DNA of 64,000 bases from Aulostomus chinensis (lineage: Eukaryota; Chordata; Actinopteri; Syngnathiformes; Aulostomidae), in assembly GCA_037954235.1 (NCBI GenBank), contig JBBMOA010000002.1, forward strand, positions 14,451,509-14,515,508. Direction: 5' to 3'. The notes beneath the pieces were generated by a model. It was not told where the DNA came from and searched no databases. It worked only from the letters and a program-made list of their open reading frames with translations. This document shows positions 1-13,600 of the stretch, piece by piece. Position numbers and translations under genes: made by a program. Numbering within the stretch: the first letter of the stretch is position 1; the number at the start of each line of letters is the position of its first letter.

Positions 1-366
1 ACAGAGTTGCTAAACTGCCACTGCCCAGAGATTGGACGATGACCCCCCCAGTACTCCTCAAACTCTGTTTCTTCCATGGAATACATGTTGGTGGGAATGA
101 GGTGTTCCTCAAAATATTCCTTCCACCGCTCAATTATCTCCCCAGTTGACACCAGCAGCCTCCCGTTCCCGCTGTAAACAGTGTGGGCAAGTTGCTGTCT
201 TCCCCCCCGGTTTGCCAGAACCTTTTCGGAGCCGACCGATAGTCACTCTCCATGGCCTCACCAAACTTTTTTCCTCACCCGGTTTTTGCCTTGGCGACCA
301 CCATGGCTGCACACTGCTTGGCCAGTACTGGTCGGCTCCCTCTGGAGACCCACAGGCCACAGCCTC
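1..366 (-). repeat. LINE (non-LTR retrotransposon) ORF2 fragment
   Basis: The minus strand encodes broken but recognisable linker sequence between the endonuclease and reverse transcriptase of teleost LINEs: FGEAMESDYRSAPKRFWQT, then RLLVSTGEIIERWKEYFEEH, then LIPTNMYSMEETEFEEYW. Frameshifts separate the pieces, so this is a dead copy. The LINE family is not assigned. Confidence 0.7.
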
Positions 367-403
367 CTCCTCCACACATATATATATGCACACACATACA
401 TAT

Positions 404-779
404 CCATCGTCATCTTCCGCTTATTCCTTACTAGTAAGGGTCGCGGGGGGGCTGGAGCCTATCCAAGCATCTACAGGCGAGAGGCGGGGTTCACCCTGGA
501 CAGGTCGCCAGTCCATCGCAGGGCCAACATACAGAGACGAACAACCATTCACACTCACATTCATACCTATAGTCAATTTAGAGAATCCAATCAGCCTCGT
601 CCCCAAATTGCATGTCTTTGGACTGTGGGAGGAAGCTGGAGTACCAGAGAGAACCCACGCAGGCACGGGGAGAACATGCAAACTCCACACAGAAAGATCC
701 TGTGATGGAGCTGGGACTTGAACCCGAACTCTTCTTGCTGTGAGGCCACAGTGCTAACCACTGCACCACCGTGCAGCCA
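404..779 (-). repeat. SINE-like tRNA-headed repeat, copy 1
   Basis: The reverse complement begins ggctgcacggtggtgcagtg and has a tRNA-like A/B-box head. The body contains CTTCCTCCCACAGTCCAAAG and a tail-proximal GATAGGCTCCAGCCCCCCGC block. The same consensus recurs at 5499, 27177, 28880 and 43455. The 10-bp flank acatacatat occurs at 394-403 and 780-789, a possible target-site duplication, but it lies in CA/TA-rich sequence. Confidence 0.8.
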
Positions 780-869
780 ACATACATATGTATACATATA
801 AATATATACACACACATACATATGTATATATATAAATATATACACACACATACATATGTATATATATGG
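780..869. repeat. TA/CA microsatellite
   Basis: Degenerate repeat of catacatatgtatacatata and tatatacacacacatacata units, next to SINE copy 1. It lies about 160 nt upstream of the first visible baz2b exon. Confidence 0.85.
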
Positions 870-1026
870 GATGAAGCCAGCGTGCACTCAGCCACGCTGG
901 GCAAGCTTCACTGCACTCAAGTTTCTCATTCAATAAAATAAAGCCCAAACGTTGAATTAATTGAAATAAATTATCATATTATAAAGCTGTGCTTTGTTCC
1001 CACTGTTTTGTTTCATTTGTCCCCAG

Positions 1027-1659
1027 GTTTTGATACCAATCACTGGAACTGAGAAGACTGACAGACCTCTCTCCGGGGTCCTCACAGCAGACCCCCAGGA
1101 CAAGAAAGACAAGCACTCCCAAAATATCCCCTCCAACCCCCCAACCCTTGTTCCCTTGGCCCACTCTGTCTCCCCTCCTGCCCTGTCCCAAACCTCACCT
1201 CTGGCTCTGCACAGGTCCAGGACCGAGGGGACACAGCAACACTTCAGTGTGATTCAGTCCACTGGTCTAGTTGCCAACTCGAAGCCCCTGGCACTCCTCA
1301 CTCAGCCCCATGGGGAGTCTTCACCGTCTTCCTCCCCCATAGCCCTCACCACATCTCCAAAGGCGCTCTCCAGCACTGCGTCTCCCAAACCTCCCAAGCT
1401 TCTGCCCTCCTCCTCCCCACAGCACCTGCCCCTCTCCCTCTGCTCCTCTCCCAAGCCCCTCTCTGTACCCTCTCCACCATGCTCAATGCTCCCACTGTCT
1501 ACCTCCCCAAAACCTTTTGGTTTGACCTCATCTGTAACAAGCCCCCAGAAGTCCTCGCTGAAGACACCTCAGCATGCTGCTTCTGGTGCTGCCAAAGCCA
1601 ACAGGAGGAAACTGTTGGAAGCCTCACTTGCGCAGATCAATGAGTTTAGACTCAAACAG
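1027..1659 (+). CDS. baz2b: baz2b exon: Ser/Pro-rich N-terminal region
   Basis: The acceptor is tgtccccag ending at 1026 and the donor is gtaagc at 1660. The exon holds 211 whole codons. The protein is disordered and Ser/Pro/Leu-rich with many SPK and SPKP motifs. It ends in a conserved helix-like segment (NRRKLLEASLAQINEFRLKQ) that continues directly into the next exon (TFMSQGQTFPAELKKQ). The upstream ATG at 994 lies in the intron and is not the start. Confidence 0.93.
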
Positions 1660-4600
1660 GTAAGCTGATGTGATAAAGACAGCTAAATATATCATTTTAC
1701 CACATCAGTCAACACAAGTGACACACCAACTGGATATTACTATGAAAAGAGAAATATATCCAAAAAGTCAGCTATTATACTAATATTTATTATCCACTGA
1801 AGTGTGGTATTGTAGGTCTTCATTTTCCTGACACCTGATTGAGAGACACTATAACATGAATGATTGCAGTGCCTCTTTTACAAGAGACTGATGTAGAAAC
1901 AAAGAGAATCTAGAACCTGTTCAAATTATTTAATACCGTAAATTCTGGACTATAAGCCGCGACTTTTTTTCGACGCTTCATGCCCCGTGGCTTATACTCC
2001 GGTGCGTCTTATACGAGGATTTTACCTTCACCCTGGGGTGTGGCGGGCAGCGGCAGCGGGCAGTAATTCCCTATTGTTCCTGATGGTAGCTCCAAGTACC
2101 GTACTTAGGGAAATTCCTAGCCAAATGTTATGGTAATTTCTCTAAGTACTGTACTTGGAGCGTCCAGTCCATGCCGCGATGCAGTGTAAAAAGAGCATCA
2201 CACGATATTTTCAGTCATTTGTACTCACCCTCAAGATGGAGAGCAGAAGAAGGAATGCTTATGATGCAGCTTTCAAGTTAAAGGCAATCAATCTGGCGGT
2301 TAAAGATGGAAATAGAGCTGCAGCACGTAAGTTTGGCATAAACGAATCGATGGTGAGACGCTGGAGGCGGCAACATGATGAACTGACCCAATGCAAAAAG
2401 ACGACAAAAGTTTTCAGAGGTCATAATAGCAGATGGCCCGGACTTGAAAATGCTCTGGAAGACTGGGTCAACACGCGAGATAGGGCGGCCGAGGTGTTTC
2501 CGCCGTGCACCGCGGCTTATTTACCGGTGCGGCTTATATGTGTACAAAGTTGATTTTTTTCCCTAAAATAAGCATCTGCGGCTTACATAACGGTGCGCTC
2601 TATCGTCCGGAATTTACGGTAGTCATGAAAGTACACTTAGATGTCATCCTAGCCAGCTTCAAGCAAGAATATAGGTGCCTGTCTCTCCTCTGTGTTTACA
2701 TTAGGGAGCCGAGATCCACAAGAACAACAGACCGTTACGTAGCTTAGCACAATGAAGGGTCATGAACGAGAAGTGTTAGTATAGCTCTGTTAAAAAATAT
2801 CAAAATAGCTTTTTCTCCGATATGGTCTTCGTTGTTTCATTAATATAATGACAACTGTGTATCTTATGAGCTATGAATGAACAATTAATCATCATGAGAG
2901 TTTATCAAGCTAGAAGCAGACATATAGCCAACACATTTGTTGGTAACTGAACCACAGCTACAACTAACAATGGCCAACCATGCAAGAAATGATACAAATT
3001 ATTACTTTTAGACAAACCAAATAAATTGTATAACTTTTGAGTCAAGTATGCTAACTCTTTATACCCACTACCATTCATTGTGCTAAGCTAACTAGCAGTC
3101 AGGTGGTCGCTGTAGGCCTTAATGCCCTAATACAGCACAGAGAAGAGAAGGGTATCTGGCTGTGGAGAGGATGGATGTTCCTTTAAAAAATGTGTCTGAA
3201 CATCAGAGATTTACTTTAGATGGAAAAACTATTTTTTGAGTAAATTTAGGGCTTGGATTTGATGCATAACCACACCTTAATAATTAACACAAAGAATCGC
3301 ATACATTTGTTTGACACCTTCAATTCCCATGCTAACAGCAAAAGTTGATACAGGTTTTGTCAAAGTGTGCAATTGTAAGTGACAGTATTTTTAATCAAGT
3401 AATTATTGGGGTGAAATTAAAGTTTGGACTAGCCAAATGTTTACCATTAAAATCCCTTAGCTTCACACACAGTCAAATATCTTCACGAGTGAATTTATTT
3501 TTCACACTTTTTTACAGATAGCACTGAGCTGGTTGAACTGAAGAAGAGTTTTAGCCATTAGCTGTTTTTATCTTGCCTAAGGCTTAACTCTCAGTTCAGT
3601 GTGTGAATGAAATCATTGTGCTGTTCTGACAAGTAGTGTATGAGAGTACCGCTGTCCAAATGTGTTGCATCAAATTGAAACTTCTTCCAATATATACTGT
3701 AGGACTCTGTTCTGTATGTGTCTAGATGTGTTTGTGGTTTTCTGTGGGTTTTCACAGCAATGGATTTGATTTACAGTAGTCTGGTTTTAGTTCAATGCTT
3801 TTAGTTTCATTACAATTTTGAGGCAGACTGGCACTGTACACATTTTAATGTATTTTTTATGTTTTTGGCTCAGTCCAGATGAAACAGTATAAAACTGGCA
3901 TTTTTCTTTGCTTTATACTATAAAAAAAAATCTATTTTCAGGAGTAAAATATGAATGATAGCATAGTAATCAATAAGCCAAAACTACTGAGATCAGCTTG
4001 TTTCATGAAAATCATTTCCCCTTTTCTGTTGTTCCGGAGAAGTTTTCAGTGAGCTAAATTCCCCGTGTGGTTTCAGCAGTATTACTGTATTTCATGGTCT
4101 ATGAAATTGCTTTGTTTCACTTCATATAACATTCAGTTGAAAGTGCAATGTTAAAGTCTAACCTGCCTTTGCTTTAAACACAGCTTGAACTAAAAATGTC
4201 ATCAGCACCAGACCCAACTGCAAAAGATGATGAAGCCTTTCAGTTCTGCAGACAAATTACAATTTTCTGAGAAATACTCAGTGTCTGTTCTGTGAACGTA
4301 GTCGAGTACAATGCCGATGGTTGTTGCATTTGTATGTTCTTTTTGTTCCCCAGAAAGGGGCTGAGACACAGTTAACTGTAAGGGTGCTGAGCATTGTAGT
4401 AGTCACCTGCTCAAACAATCAACACTGATTCAAACTGACAGCTAGAGCAAGTCCACTTTGTCCCATTTCTTTTCTAATTTTTTTCTGACCTTTCATTGTT
4501 CCTCTCATTTTGCCTTTCCCTCACCCTCCCTGCTCTTGACTCCCTGCCTCTCCTTGTTCTCTGCCCCTCTCCTCCTCCTCCTCTGTTCCCAGACTTTCAT

Positions 4601-7600
4601 GTCCCAAGGGCAGACATTCCCAGCTGAGCTGAAGAAGCAGCAGCAGGGGCCAAACAAGTCTCCCAAGAGGAAGTCTCTGTCTTCATCACCATTGCCACCC
4701 GCTCCGCCTCCTCCACCTCAGAACAATCACTCCAACCTCTTCCTCTCGAGTGCCCTGCTGGGGCTTCCCGAACCCCATCACCCTAATGGAGTCATCCAAA
4801 GCACCACTCAGGACGCACCTTTGGCCCTCATCACCAAACCTCGCAAAGACTCTGCCTCTCAAGGCAAGCCCCCTCAGTGCGACTCTGATGCTGGGTCGAT
4901 GCCTGTTAATCTGAGCACAGGGGCGAGTAGGACCCAAGCAACTGCCCAGGCTGGGCTTCCGTCACCGCCCCCCACTACCTCACCCCATGCCACAGGCCAT
5001 GTACCGAGAAAGACCAAGACCCCAAAGGGTAAAGGACAGACAGCTGGGCTGGGACAAGGACAGGGACAGACAGGGCCTTTAGCTGCCTGGAAGGGCTTCT
5101 CTCAGAACCATCTGGTGCAGTCTTTAGTTGATCTGTTTCGTGGAGGAGAATCTGGAATTGGAATTCCAGGAGTTAGCATCCCTGGTGTCGGAATTCCTGG
5201 GGTGGGACTCCCTGGGACTTGTAACCCTACAGCTGGACTCCCTGCTAACAAGGAATCTGATGAATCAGGAGATGATGATGATGATGAGGACGATGACCTT
5301 GAAGAGGAGGAGGATGAGGAGGACTCGGATGACAGTCTGTCAGGTTGGTATTTTTCTGACCATGAATAGGATAGCTTTCACAATTTATGGAATTTCAGTA
5401 TTCTGACTGTGTTCATCACATAGTATCATTAATCAAATTGTTTTTTTCTTTTGATTGACTTATCATTTTTGAAAATTATTAAAATTGCTTTCATATTTGG
5501 GCGGCATAGTGGTGCAGTGGCTAGCACTGTCGCCTCACAGCAAGAAGGTTCCAGGTTCGAGTCCCGAACACATCTTTCAGTGTGGAGTTTGCATGTTCTC
5601 CCTGTTCCTGTGTGAGTTCTCTCCGGGTATTCCGGCCACAGTCCAAAGACATCAAGAGGGGACGAGGCTGATTGATACTCTAAATTGACTGTCGGTGTGA
5701 CTGTGAGTGTGAATGGTTGTCTGTCTCCATGTGTTGGCCCTGCGATGGGTGAACCCCGCCTCTCACCCGAAGGCTGCTGGGATAGGCTCAAAGCCCCCCG
5801 TGACCCTTATAACCGGTAGAAAATGGATGGATGGATGGCTTTCATATTTCCCTAATCAATAATGTGCTAATTAATCCACAGCCCAAGAATAATCAATTTA
5901 TTTTCATATACAACAAAGAAAACAGCAAATCCTCACAAATGAGAAGCTGTTATCAAGTTCAGGGTTTTGCTTGAAAAGTTACTTAAATGGTTGATCATTT
6001 TAAAGAAAAGGTTTCTGATTATTCTTTGACTAATTAATAAATTAACTAGTCTAATTAATCCAAGTTTCCATCAGCTGAAATCCTCTAAATACAAAAGTAA
6101 TTTGTTTCCACCTATCAGTTCCTCTCTGAAGTCCTGGTTTCTCATTTCAGAGTCTGACAGCAACTCAGACAGTGACATCTCCGGGAAGAAAGTGAAGGAG
6201 TTAAAGCTTCTGCCGTCTGGATCATCTAAGAAGGAGATGACTCCCCGCAGGCAAACCAAAGGCCCAGAACTACTGAACACCTCAACCAATCACACAGCCA
6301 CCAGCTGCTCCCCTCTCAACCTGCAGGTCATCAAGACGCCCACCATTGTCACCAGCTCCAGTGCCTTGGCCTATCACAGCTCTCCAGGCTCTTCCTCCTA
6401 CAGCCTCGCCTCTCCGTTAGGTAATGTGTTCAAAAGTCTGACTCAGAAACTGTGAAAATGAGGGATGAAAAATGGATTTAGTCTGACCTCATTCAAGAGC
6501 AATTTGCTATTTCTCCTGTACTTTGTACTGTCCTGTTGCATACAGCAGATGTTAATTTCATCCCAAGCCTTGTACAAATACCACAAAGAAGGCTATAGCA
6601 TACAACTAAAGCATGGCCTCTTCTCTTGAATAACACAATATCCTGTCACCATCAGATGACTGAGGAGGAATTGTTACTTTTAGAGAAGCAGGAAGTTGGT
6701 CTAACCGGAGCTCCCAGGTCCTGTAGGGGCATGCCTAAGAGCCCTGACAACTGTTTTGGCACAACATTATCAATGTGCAGAGATAACCCAGCTCTGAGAA
6801 AATAGGACACAAGAAGCTTGCCAGGAATATTCCAACCAGACATTCCAGTCTTTCCTCCACTCTGCTTTTCTAAAATGGCATTAGAACATGTCATTTGGTG
6901 TTCACTCTTGTGGTGAGATGTATATCAGGAGTGTATTTTTTTCATTGCAGGTATTATTATTACTATATTTATAATGATAACAACAACAACAATAATTATT
7001 ATTATTGTTGTTATTATTATTAATACTAATAAATATAATAATAATAATTATTATTATTACTTCTCAACAGCATTACTTTACAGAGAAAAGACTAAATGTT
7101 CATGTTTCATAAAATGTATATAACCTTTATCTTATATTCCAAACAAAGTAAAATCTTTTGAGTACAACTATTAAATGCGTCAAGATTTTCTGGAGATTTT
7201 TATCACTGCAGGTTTGAAAATTATAGTATTCTCTCAATGCTGAAAACAAAAAAACCTCATAGTATTTTCCATTTTTATTAATGCCCACTGCACAGATAAA
7301 TTCACTGATACATAATCAAACTGTTGACATGGAGAATTTGAGCTAATGGGACTTTAATAAGACTCAACTTAAATCCTCTGTTGCACTGGCATCAATAAAC
7401 AAGCAAAAACACTAACAGGGAGCACAAGCAAGAGAATTTGTTCTGTAATAACATCAAATGATGAAATTGATGTGACGGTGTATCAGTGGATTCATTGTGT
7501 TGCAGTGGTGGGCCTCCCCTCATGCTTATGACGGTCATTAACTAAGGCGTTGATGGAAAAAAAACAAGTTTTAAAATCCATCAGTAATGCAGCCTGAAAG

Positions 7601-10600
7601 AAAATAATAGCCAGTTTATATCCTCCTCATCATAACACTTTTAACTTACCACTTTCTCACTGCTCTGTCTTATGTACCAGAGAGTCTGACTTAACCCTTA
7701 GAAAACATTAGTATAAAGGACATCTTTGTCTAAATAATAAAATTCCATCTCTTAAGATGGATGAAGCCAGAAATATTAGATATCTCATATCAAAACTGCT
7801 TTATATGATACTTGATTCCTGTACTTTCACAGGCTTGAATTGTCATTCCTGTATGTGTGAGGTTTATTTGCTGACAAAGTGATGACTAAACTCTGCTCCT
7901 CCACAGGCTTAGGGAAGAGGAAGCGGGTAATGGATGAGAAGGAGTTGATGATACCTCTGGAGTTGGGGTATGTTCAAGAGGCTGAAAGAACTTAAGTTCC
8001 TCTGTGCGACTCACAAAAGTCACTTCACTTCGCCTTTGACTGTTAAAATATACTCTTTCATGAATCTTTGCTGTGTTTTCCTTCTTAAAGGTGGCGAAGG
8101 GAAACAAGAATCAAAACAGTGGCAGGGCGGCCGCAGGGCGAGGTGGCCTACTACGGCCCGTGTGGCAAGAAACTAAGACAGTATCCAGATGTGATGAAGG
8201 TACCCTGCCCAACAGTGCTGCAGCGTTGTCTACAGCTGTGATACAGAGGCAAATGTTTGGAAGCAAAATAGATGGGCAGTTGTGATTGGTCATAAAAGGA
8301 TATCAATTTGGATCATTTAAACTCTGCCCATCTACATTACTCAAACACATGCTTGTGCATCAGGATTTGTTTTATATGATTTATGCTTTTGCTCCAGCTG
8401 CACTCCTCCACCCCCCCCCCCCCCCCCCCCGCTTTCTGTGACCCTAATAGTGAGAGATGATATTCTTAGATTCACTTCTTGTGCCACATTTTTCCACCTC
8501 TCCCTTTCCAAAAAAAAAAAAAAAAGATTAATGGTTAGCGTTGGGATGCACAGCTTTGGCCCCATTTTGTTCGTACACTGATTGTCACAACTGCCTCCGA
8601 GAGCAGAAGTTCAAACAGAAAAATGTCGACTCAGTCAGCTGGCAGCCAAAAGCCTAACATGGCAATTGATGAATAAGAATGGGCCAGAATTGAGCACCCC
8701 AAGGTCAGAACAGTTTTTCTTTCGTGAGAGCTTTTACTCTTTTTTTTTTTTTTGTTTTGTTTTCTTGTCCCCTGGCTTTTATCATGATTAGCAGGACTGC
8801 ACAGATGCACACTCTAACCTTCCTCCAATCCAGTAGTGCCTCCCAGTTGCTTTTCAATGTCGCTAATTTCGCCTTTTTTTCTGCCTAAACCAACGCCATT
8901 ATTATTTTCTCTTCTGTAGTATCTATCCAGAAATGGAATAAGTGGCATCACGCGTGATAATTTTAGCTTCAGTGCAAAGATAAGGGTTGGTGACTTCTAT
9001 GAAGCCAGAGAAGGACCCCAGGTGACTGCCTTTCATCTCTCTCTCTCTGTCTCTCTCCTCTCTCCTTGATCCCTGTTCATCTAGCGGCAGGCAGAGCTTC
9101 ATGCAGCAGTCACTGTTAGGCCAGGAATAGGAATCAACGCTCAATAGTTGTAGCTCCTAGATCTCTCACTGTGCATGGAGGAATGTAATAATCAGATGAC
9201 ATTATTTCCACAGGTGACCAGTGATATTTGCCATCTTATGTTTCTGTGATACAAAGAGATAAACTAGGAAATGGATGGTTATGTATTATTGGAACCAGAG
9301 TAGAGAGAATAGAATTAGCAAATCCAGAGCTGAAGGGACAGGGAACTGATAATTTATTATAAAGTTTATTTAGCTTTTTACAATCTATGATAGAAGACAT
9401 GATATATAATTCAACATTATTTTTGTATGTCACAATCTAGTTGATGGTTAAGTTGTTCCTCAGTCATATAAACTTTTGTTTGTCAAGTTGCTTTACTGTT
9501 GCCACCTCCCAAACTCTCTTTTTCTACTTTTTTTTTTGTTGCTCTTTAGGGTTTACAGTGGAGCCTGCTGAAGGAAGAGGAGGTCATTCCTCGTATTTTG
9601 GCCATGGAAGGTCGAAGGGGTCGCCCCCCAAATTCTGAGCGTCAGTTAGCGGCCGAAAGTGCCAAAGCTAGCCGACGGAGGAAGGGACGTCCCCCGAATG
9701 TGGGCGATCCACTAGCACCAGAGGGCCCCAGTCCCAGTGAGGTCAAACTTCTGCGAAAATTAGAAGCTCAAGGTAAGCAGAGGAAATGAGCCTTGAAAGA
9801 TGTTTGTCTGAGTGAGGTGCCATTAACAAGCTCTTGTTATAGAGGTGAAAGGAAAGTAACATTTTTTTATTGTGACTATATGGAGAACATTATTTTTCTG
9901 TCAGTCTTGTTATACCAATCCATTCCTTGTGTAGAAATAGACAGATATTTTTGAAGATGAGTCAGAATGTTTTTGTGGCTTTTACAGTAACAGAAGTCCT
10001 TATGTTGGAGAGGGATTACAAAGTAAAAGCATCTTTTATAGCACCACGGCCTGATAGAATTATATCAACAGTTGTAGCCGGTGTGAAATGGTTTTAGTCA
10101 TGGAGATTGGAAAATCTCAGCTCAAAGATTACATGCACTTTTCTTGTGAGCAAAAAAAAGGGGTTTTAAGTACCAATGTCTCCAATTTGCATCTGAATTT
10201 TCCAAACCTGAAGATGATGTTAATGATGTTAATCAAACACACCCTGTCAGGCTTCAGCATCATTTTAGGTATTCTCTGGAAACTTCTCATGGATAATACC
10301 TTTCTTCCTGCATGTGCAGAAATAGCCCGACAGGCAGCCCAGATGAAACTGATGAGAAAACTGGAAAAGCAGGCACTGGCACGTGCAGCCAAAGAAGCTC
10401 GGAAACAGCAAGGTAAACTCGTTTTTTTCGTGCTGCTAACAAGACAGTCATTTGTCCTTCTAGGCCAAGAATGACGTTTTCAGTCAGTGTGTTTGTGCAC
10501 AGGTTCAGTCTGTATATTTGCTTATTTATTTCCTCAAAACATAAGCTTTAATATTCTTTCTGGGTACAACACACTGATATAGTTTAATTAAGGGCCGAGA

Positions 10601-13600
10601 CTGTGCTTGGTCCTCACACAGGGAAAGTTTATGGTTTCTCAAAAATATAAAATGCACTGAAAACCCCAAAACTTTAAGTACAATAAATCACAGATGTGCT
10701 GTTTGCTGAGAACCAGTGGTCACCTCACAACAGACAGGGTTAAGACCTGTACAGGAACATGAACTAACTACACGGCAGAGGGAGTACTTCAGGATCACCG
10801 CAGCTAGCCTCTCACTTCTTCTATTTCCAGGGTTAAGGTGTTTATCGTCAGTGACAGCCTCCGTAGTCTCAGTTAGCCACTTGTTGGCATGCACCATTTT
10901 AAAGATAAATTCAAGCTTTGAAACCCGCAAGTGTGTGTGTGTGTGTGTTTTTTTTATAGAGCACAATGTTAAAATATAGTAAAGTAATCTTGTGTGTACC
11001 ATAGATCTTAATTCAAGCATTCTCATTCTTGTGTGAAACAATACATTCTGATTTCAATGAGAGTGTTGTAATTATCTCAAAAAAAGACTATGAATGCATA
11101 GGTCAGTTTTATGGCTAATAAAAATATAAATCTGACTTTATCTTGTAGCTATCATGGCAGCGGAGGAGAGACGGAAGCAAAAAGAGCAAATCAAGATACT
11201 CAAGCAGCAGGTGGGTTTTCTCTATATGTGTGCTGACAAATCTTTTTCTTTCCTCTCTCCCTTATCTAAGATGTCCTGAAACACGTAGTCCCTGTGAGCA
11301 CTACCAGAAATGCTGAATGGTTCTTTTGTGAGGCTTTACAGTTATCATCATTACTGCTAGTACTTAAAGTATTGTTGTGTCTCTTTGCCCGCCCCAACAG
11401 GAACTGAGTGATTGGAAAGTGATTTTATCTGAGGATGTTTTCCAGTGTCTGAAATATTAAGAGATTTCTGTTTCTTTTTTTTTTCTTCACAGGAAAAGAT
11501 CAAGCGTATTCAGCAGATTCGGATGGAGAAGGAACTCAGGGCACAGCAAATTTTGGAGGTACAGAATCTGATCCAGCAGCACCTGATTAAGCAGAACATT
11601 CCTGGATTGCTGCAGCCCCTCAGTCTATAGTGTTTTAATCTTCCTAAAGCTCATTACTGAACAGCAGCATGCATTGGAGGAGTTGCGTCTTCTTAGGCAT
11701 AATTCCACATGGAACTAATGCTAAATTGGTCTTGCTTGACGGCTGTTGAATATTAAAATGGCTGTTGGTGCCTCTTCAGACCTTATTTAAATTGGACAGA
11801 AAAGTCTTTTTTTTTCATCAAACAACAGTAACAGTTTAGCATAAGTGGGTCGAGGGGAAAAAAAGGTGCTGTTTTCCACACGCACAAAAGCACACGCATC
11901 CACTGACTCACACAATTGTACTGTGGGAGCTTCAAAGTGTTTTAGCAGGACTAAATCAATTTTGAGTTGACACGGTTGACAAGCCACTCTTAACGGGAGG
12001 CTTCAACATTTTCACAATTACGTGTTAAAGAGATACATTATTCATTGGCTGTGTTTTACAAATTTGACTGGCATTCGGGAGCATGAAATCTTTGCTCAAA
12101 CCAGAAAACTGCAAACAATCAGCTGAAGTGCAGCAAAGCCCTCATCCAAGACAGATTGATGTGTGTCTGTCTGTGATTCTTGACCTTCATCTTTATTCAT
12201 AGGCGAAGCGGAAAAAGAAGGAGGAAGCTGCCAATGCTAAAATATTGGAGGCTGAAAAACGGATAAAGGTATGTTTGTTTTAAATAGATAGATGTATCAT
12301 TACGGTGGATGCACAGTAGCATGTTTATGATGGTGTGGGGCTCGAGAAATAGCTGGCCCTTTAAAATAGGCTCAGTCTGTGGTGATTTTCATGTAATTGG
12401 CACTATGGAAGCACCTTGATTTTTCCCTCATCTTCTCTTTTTCTGCAGGAGAAAGAGTTGAGGAGACAGCAGGCTGAGATTTTGAAACACCAGGTAGGTG
12501 CTCACTTCAACAACTTCAGCCTCTTAAAAGTAATAGCTACTGCTGAATAAAATATTTAACTCAAACTTCCTTTGAATAAGAATGTGAAGTTGTGTGTATG
12601 TGTGTTTGTAGAAGTATATTTTGTCTATTAAATGCAGACATGTGTGATTTGTGTAAATGTAAGTGGTTAATGACCTACGTTAATGAAAGTCTCTTGATTA
12701 AACGCCATGCTTATTGGTATTGGATATTACTTCTGTTCCATAATATTTTGCCAACTCTCTCTGCCAGGAGTTGGAGAGGCATAGACTAGATATGGTATGG
12801 GTATGTTTATTTTTGTACATCTAACACCTGCATCGTGTAACTGGTTGTGTTATGGTTGTCATAGCAATGCATTAAGTGTAGCACTGGCTGCTGTCATACT
12901 ACATTCTTCTGCATGGCTTTCCAGCAAAACCAACAAAAGAGAAAACGAGTCAGTATGCTGCCTCCATCTGCTCGTCCTGAGGGACAACTGACCCTGTCAC
13001 AGTGGCCAGGCAGTTCTGTCCCCCTCCCCCATCCCCCCCCCCCCTCCTTCTACTCAGAATGCATTGCAAAGACTGCTAGCCAATCCACACTCACTGTCTC
13101 AAAGTGCACTCGAGGAGTTTCCATCCATCACATACATTGTCTAACTGTTGTATTGGAGTAGCCTGTGTTACCCATGAGTGCTTCACGATTTGGCCCAGAC
13201 ATCGAGCTTGTGTCTGTTCGTCCGTGCATCTGTTCTGCAGTCCACAGAGTGCTGGACTTTAACCTGCCCCATCCCAGCCTCTCTGTCATTCACTGTTCCT
13301 GTACTCTGCACAACGAATGAAAAGAGTTACCATGAATCATTTTGTCTTCATGGTGGAGATGCTTGCAGGCAAGAGTTTGGTTCATGGAACGGCACAATTG
13401 TTTGGTTTAGTCAACATCAGTATAATCTATCCCACCATGGGGACAAATATGGTTCTGTGTAGCGTTTTATTTTGGCCTGGCTTCCTGCTTGTAGCCCGTC
13501 TCACTCATACACTCACAGCTGAATCTAAAGGTGTGCTTGTCTCCTCCACGGGGAGTTGTTCAGTCAGCCCCATACATACGTCTGCTATATTCCTAGGAAA

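Larger units (their letters stand above)
1660..4592 (+). other. baz2b intron
   Basis: Apart from the pogo element at 1936-2619 this 2.9-kb intron is AT-rich, unremarkable sequence. I see no exon with family support in it. Confidence 0.7.
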
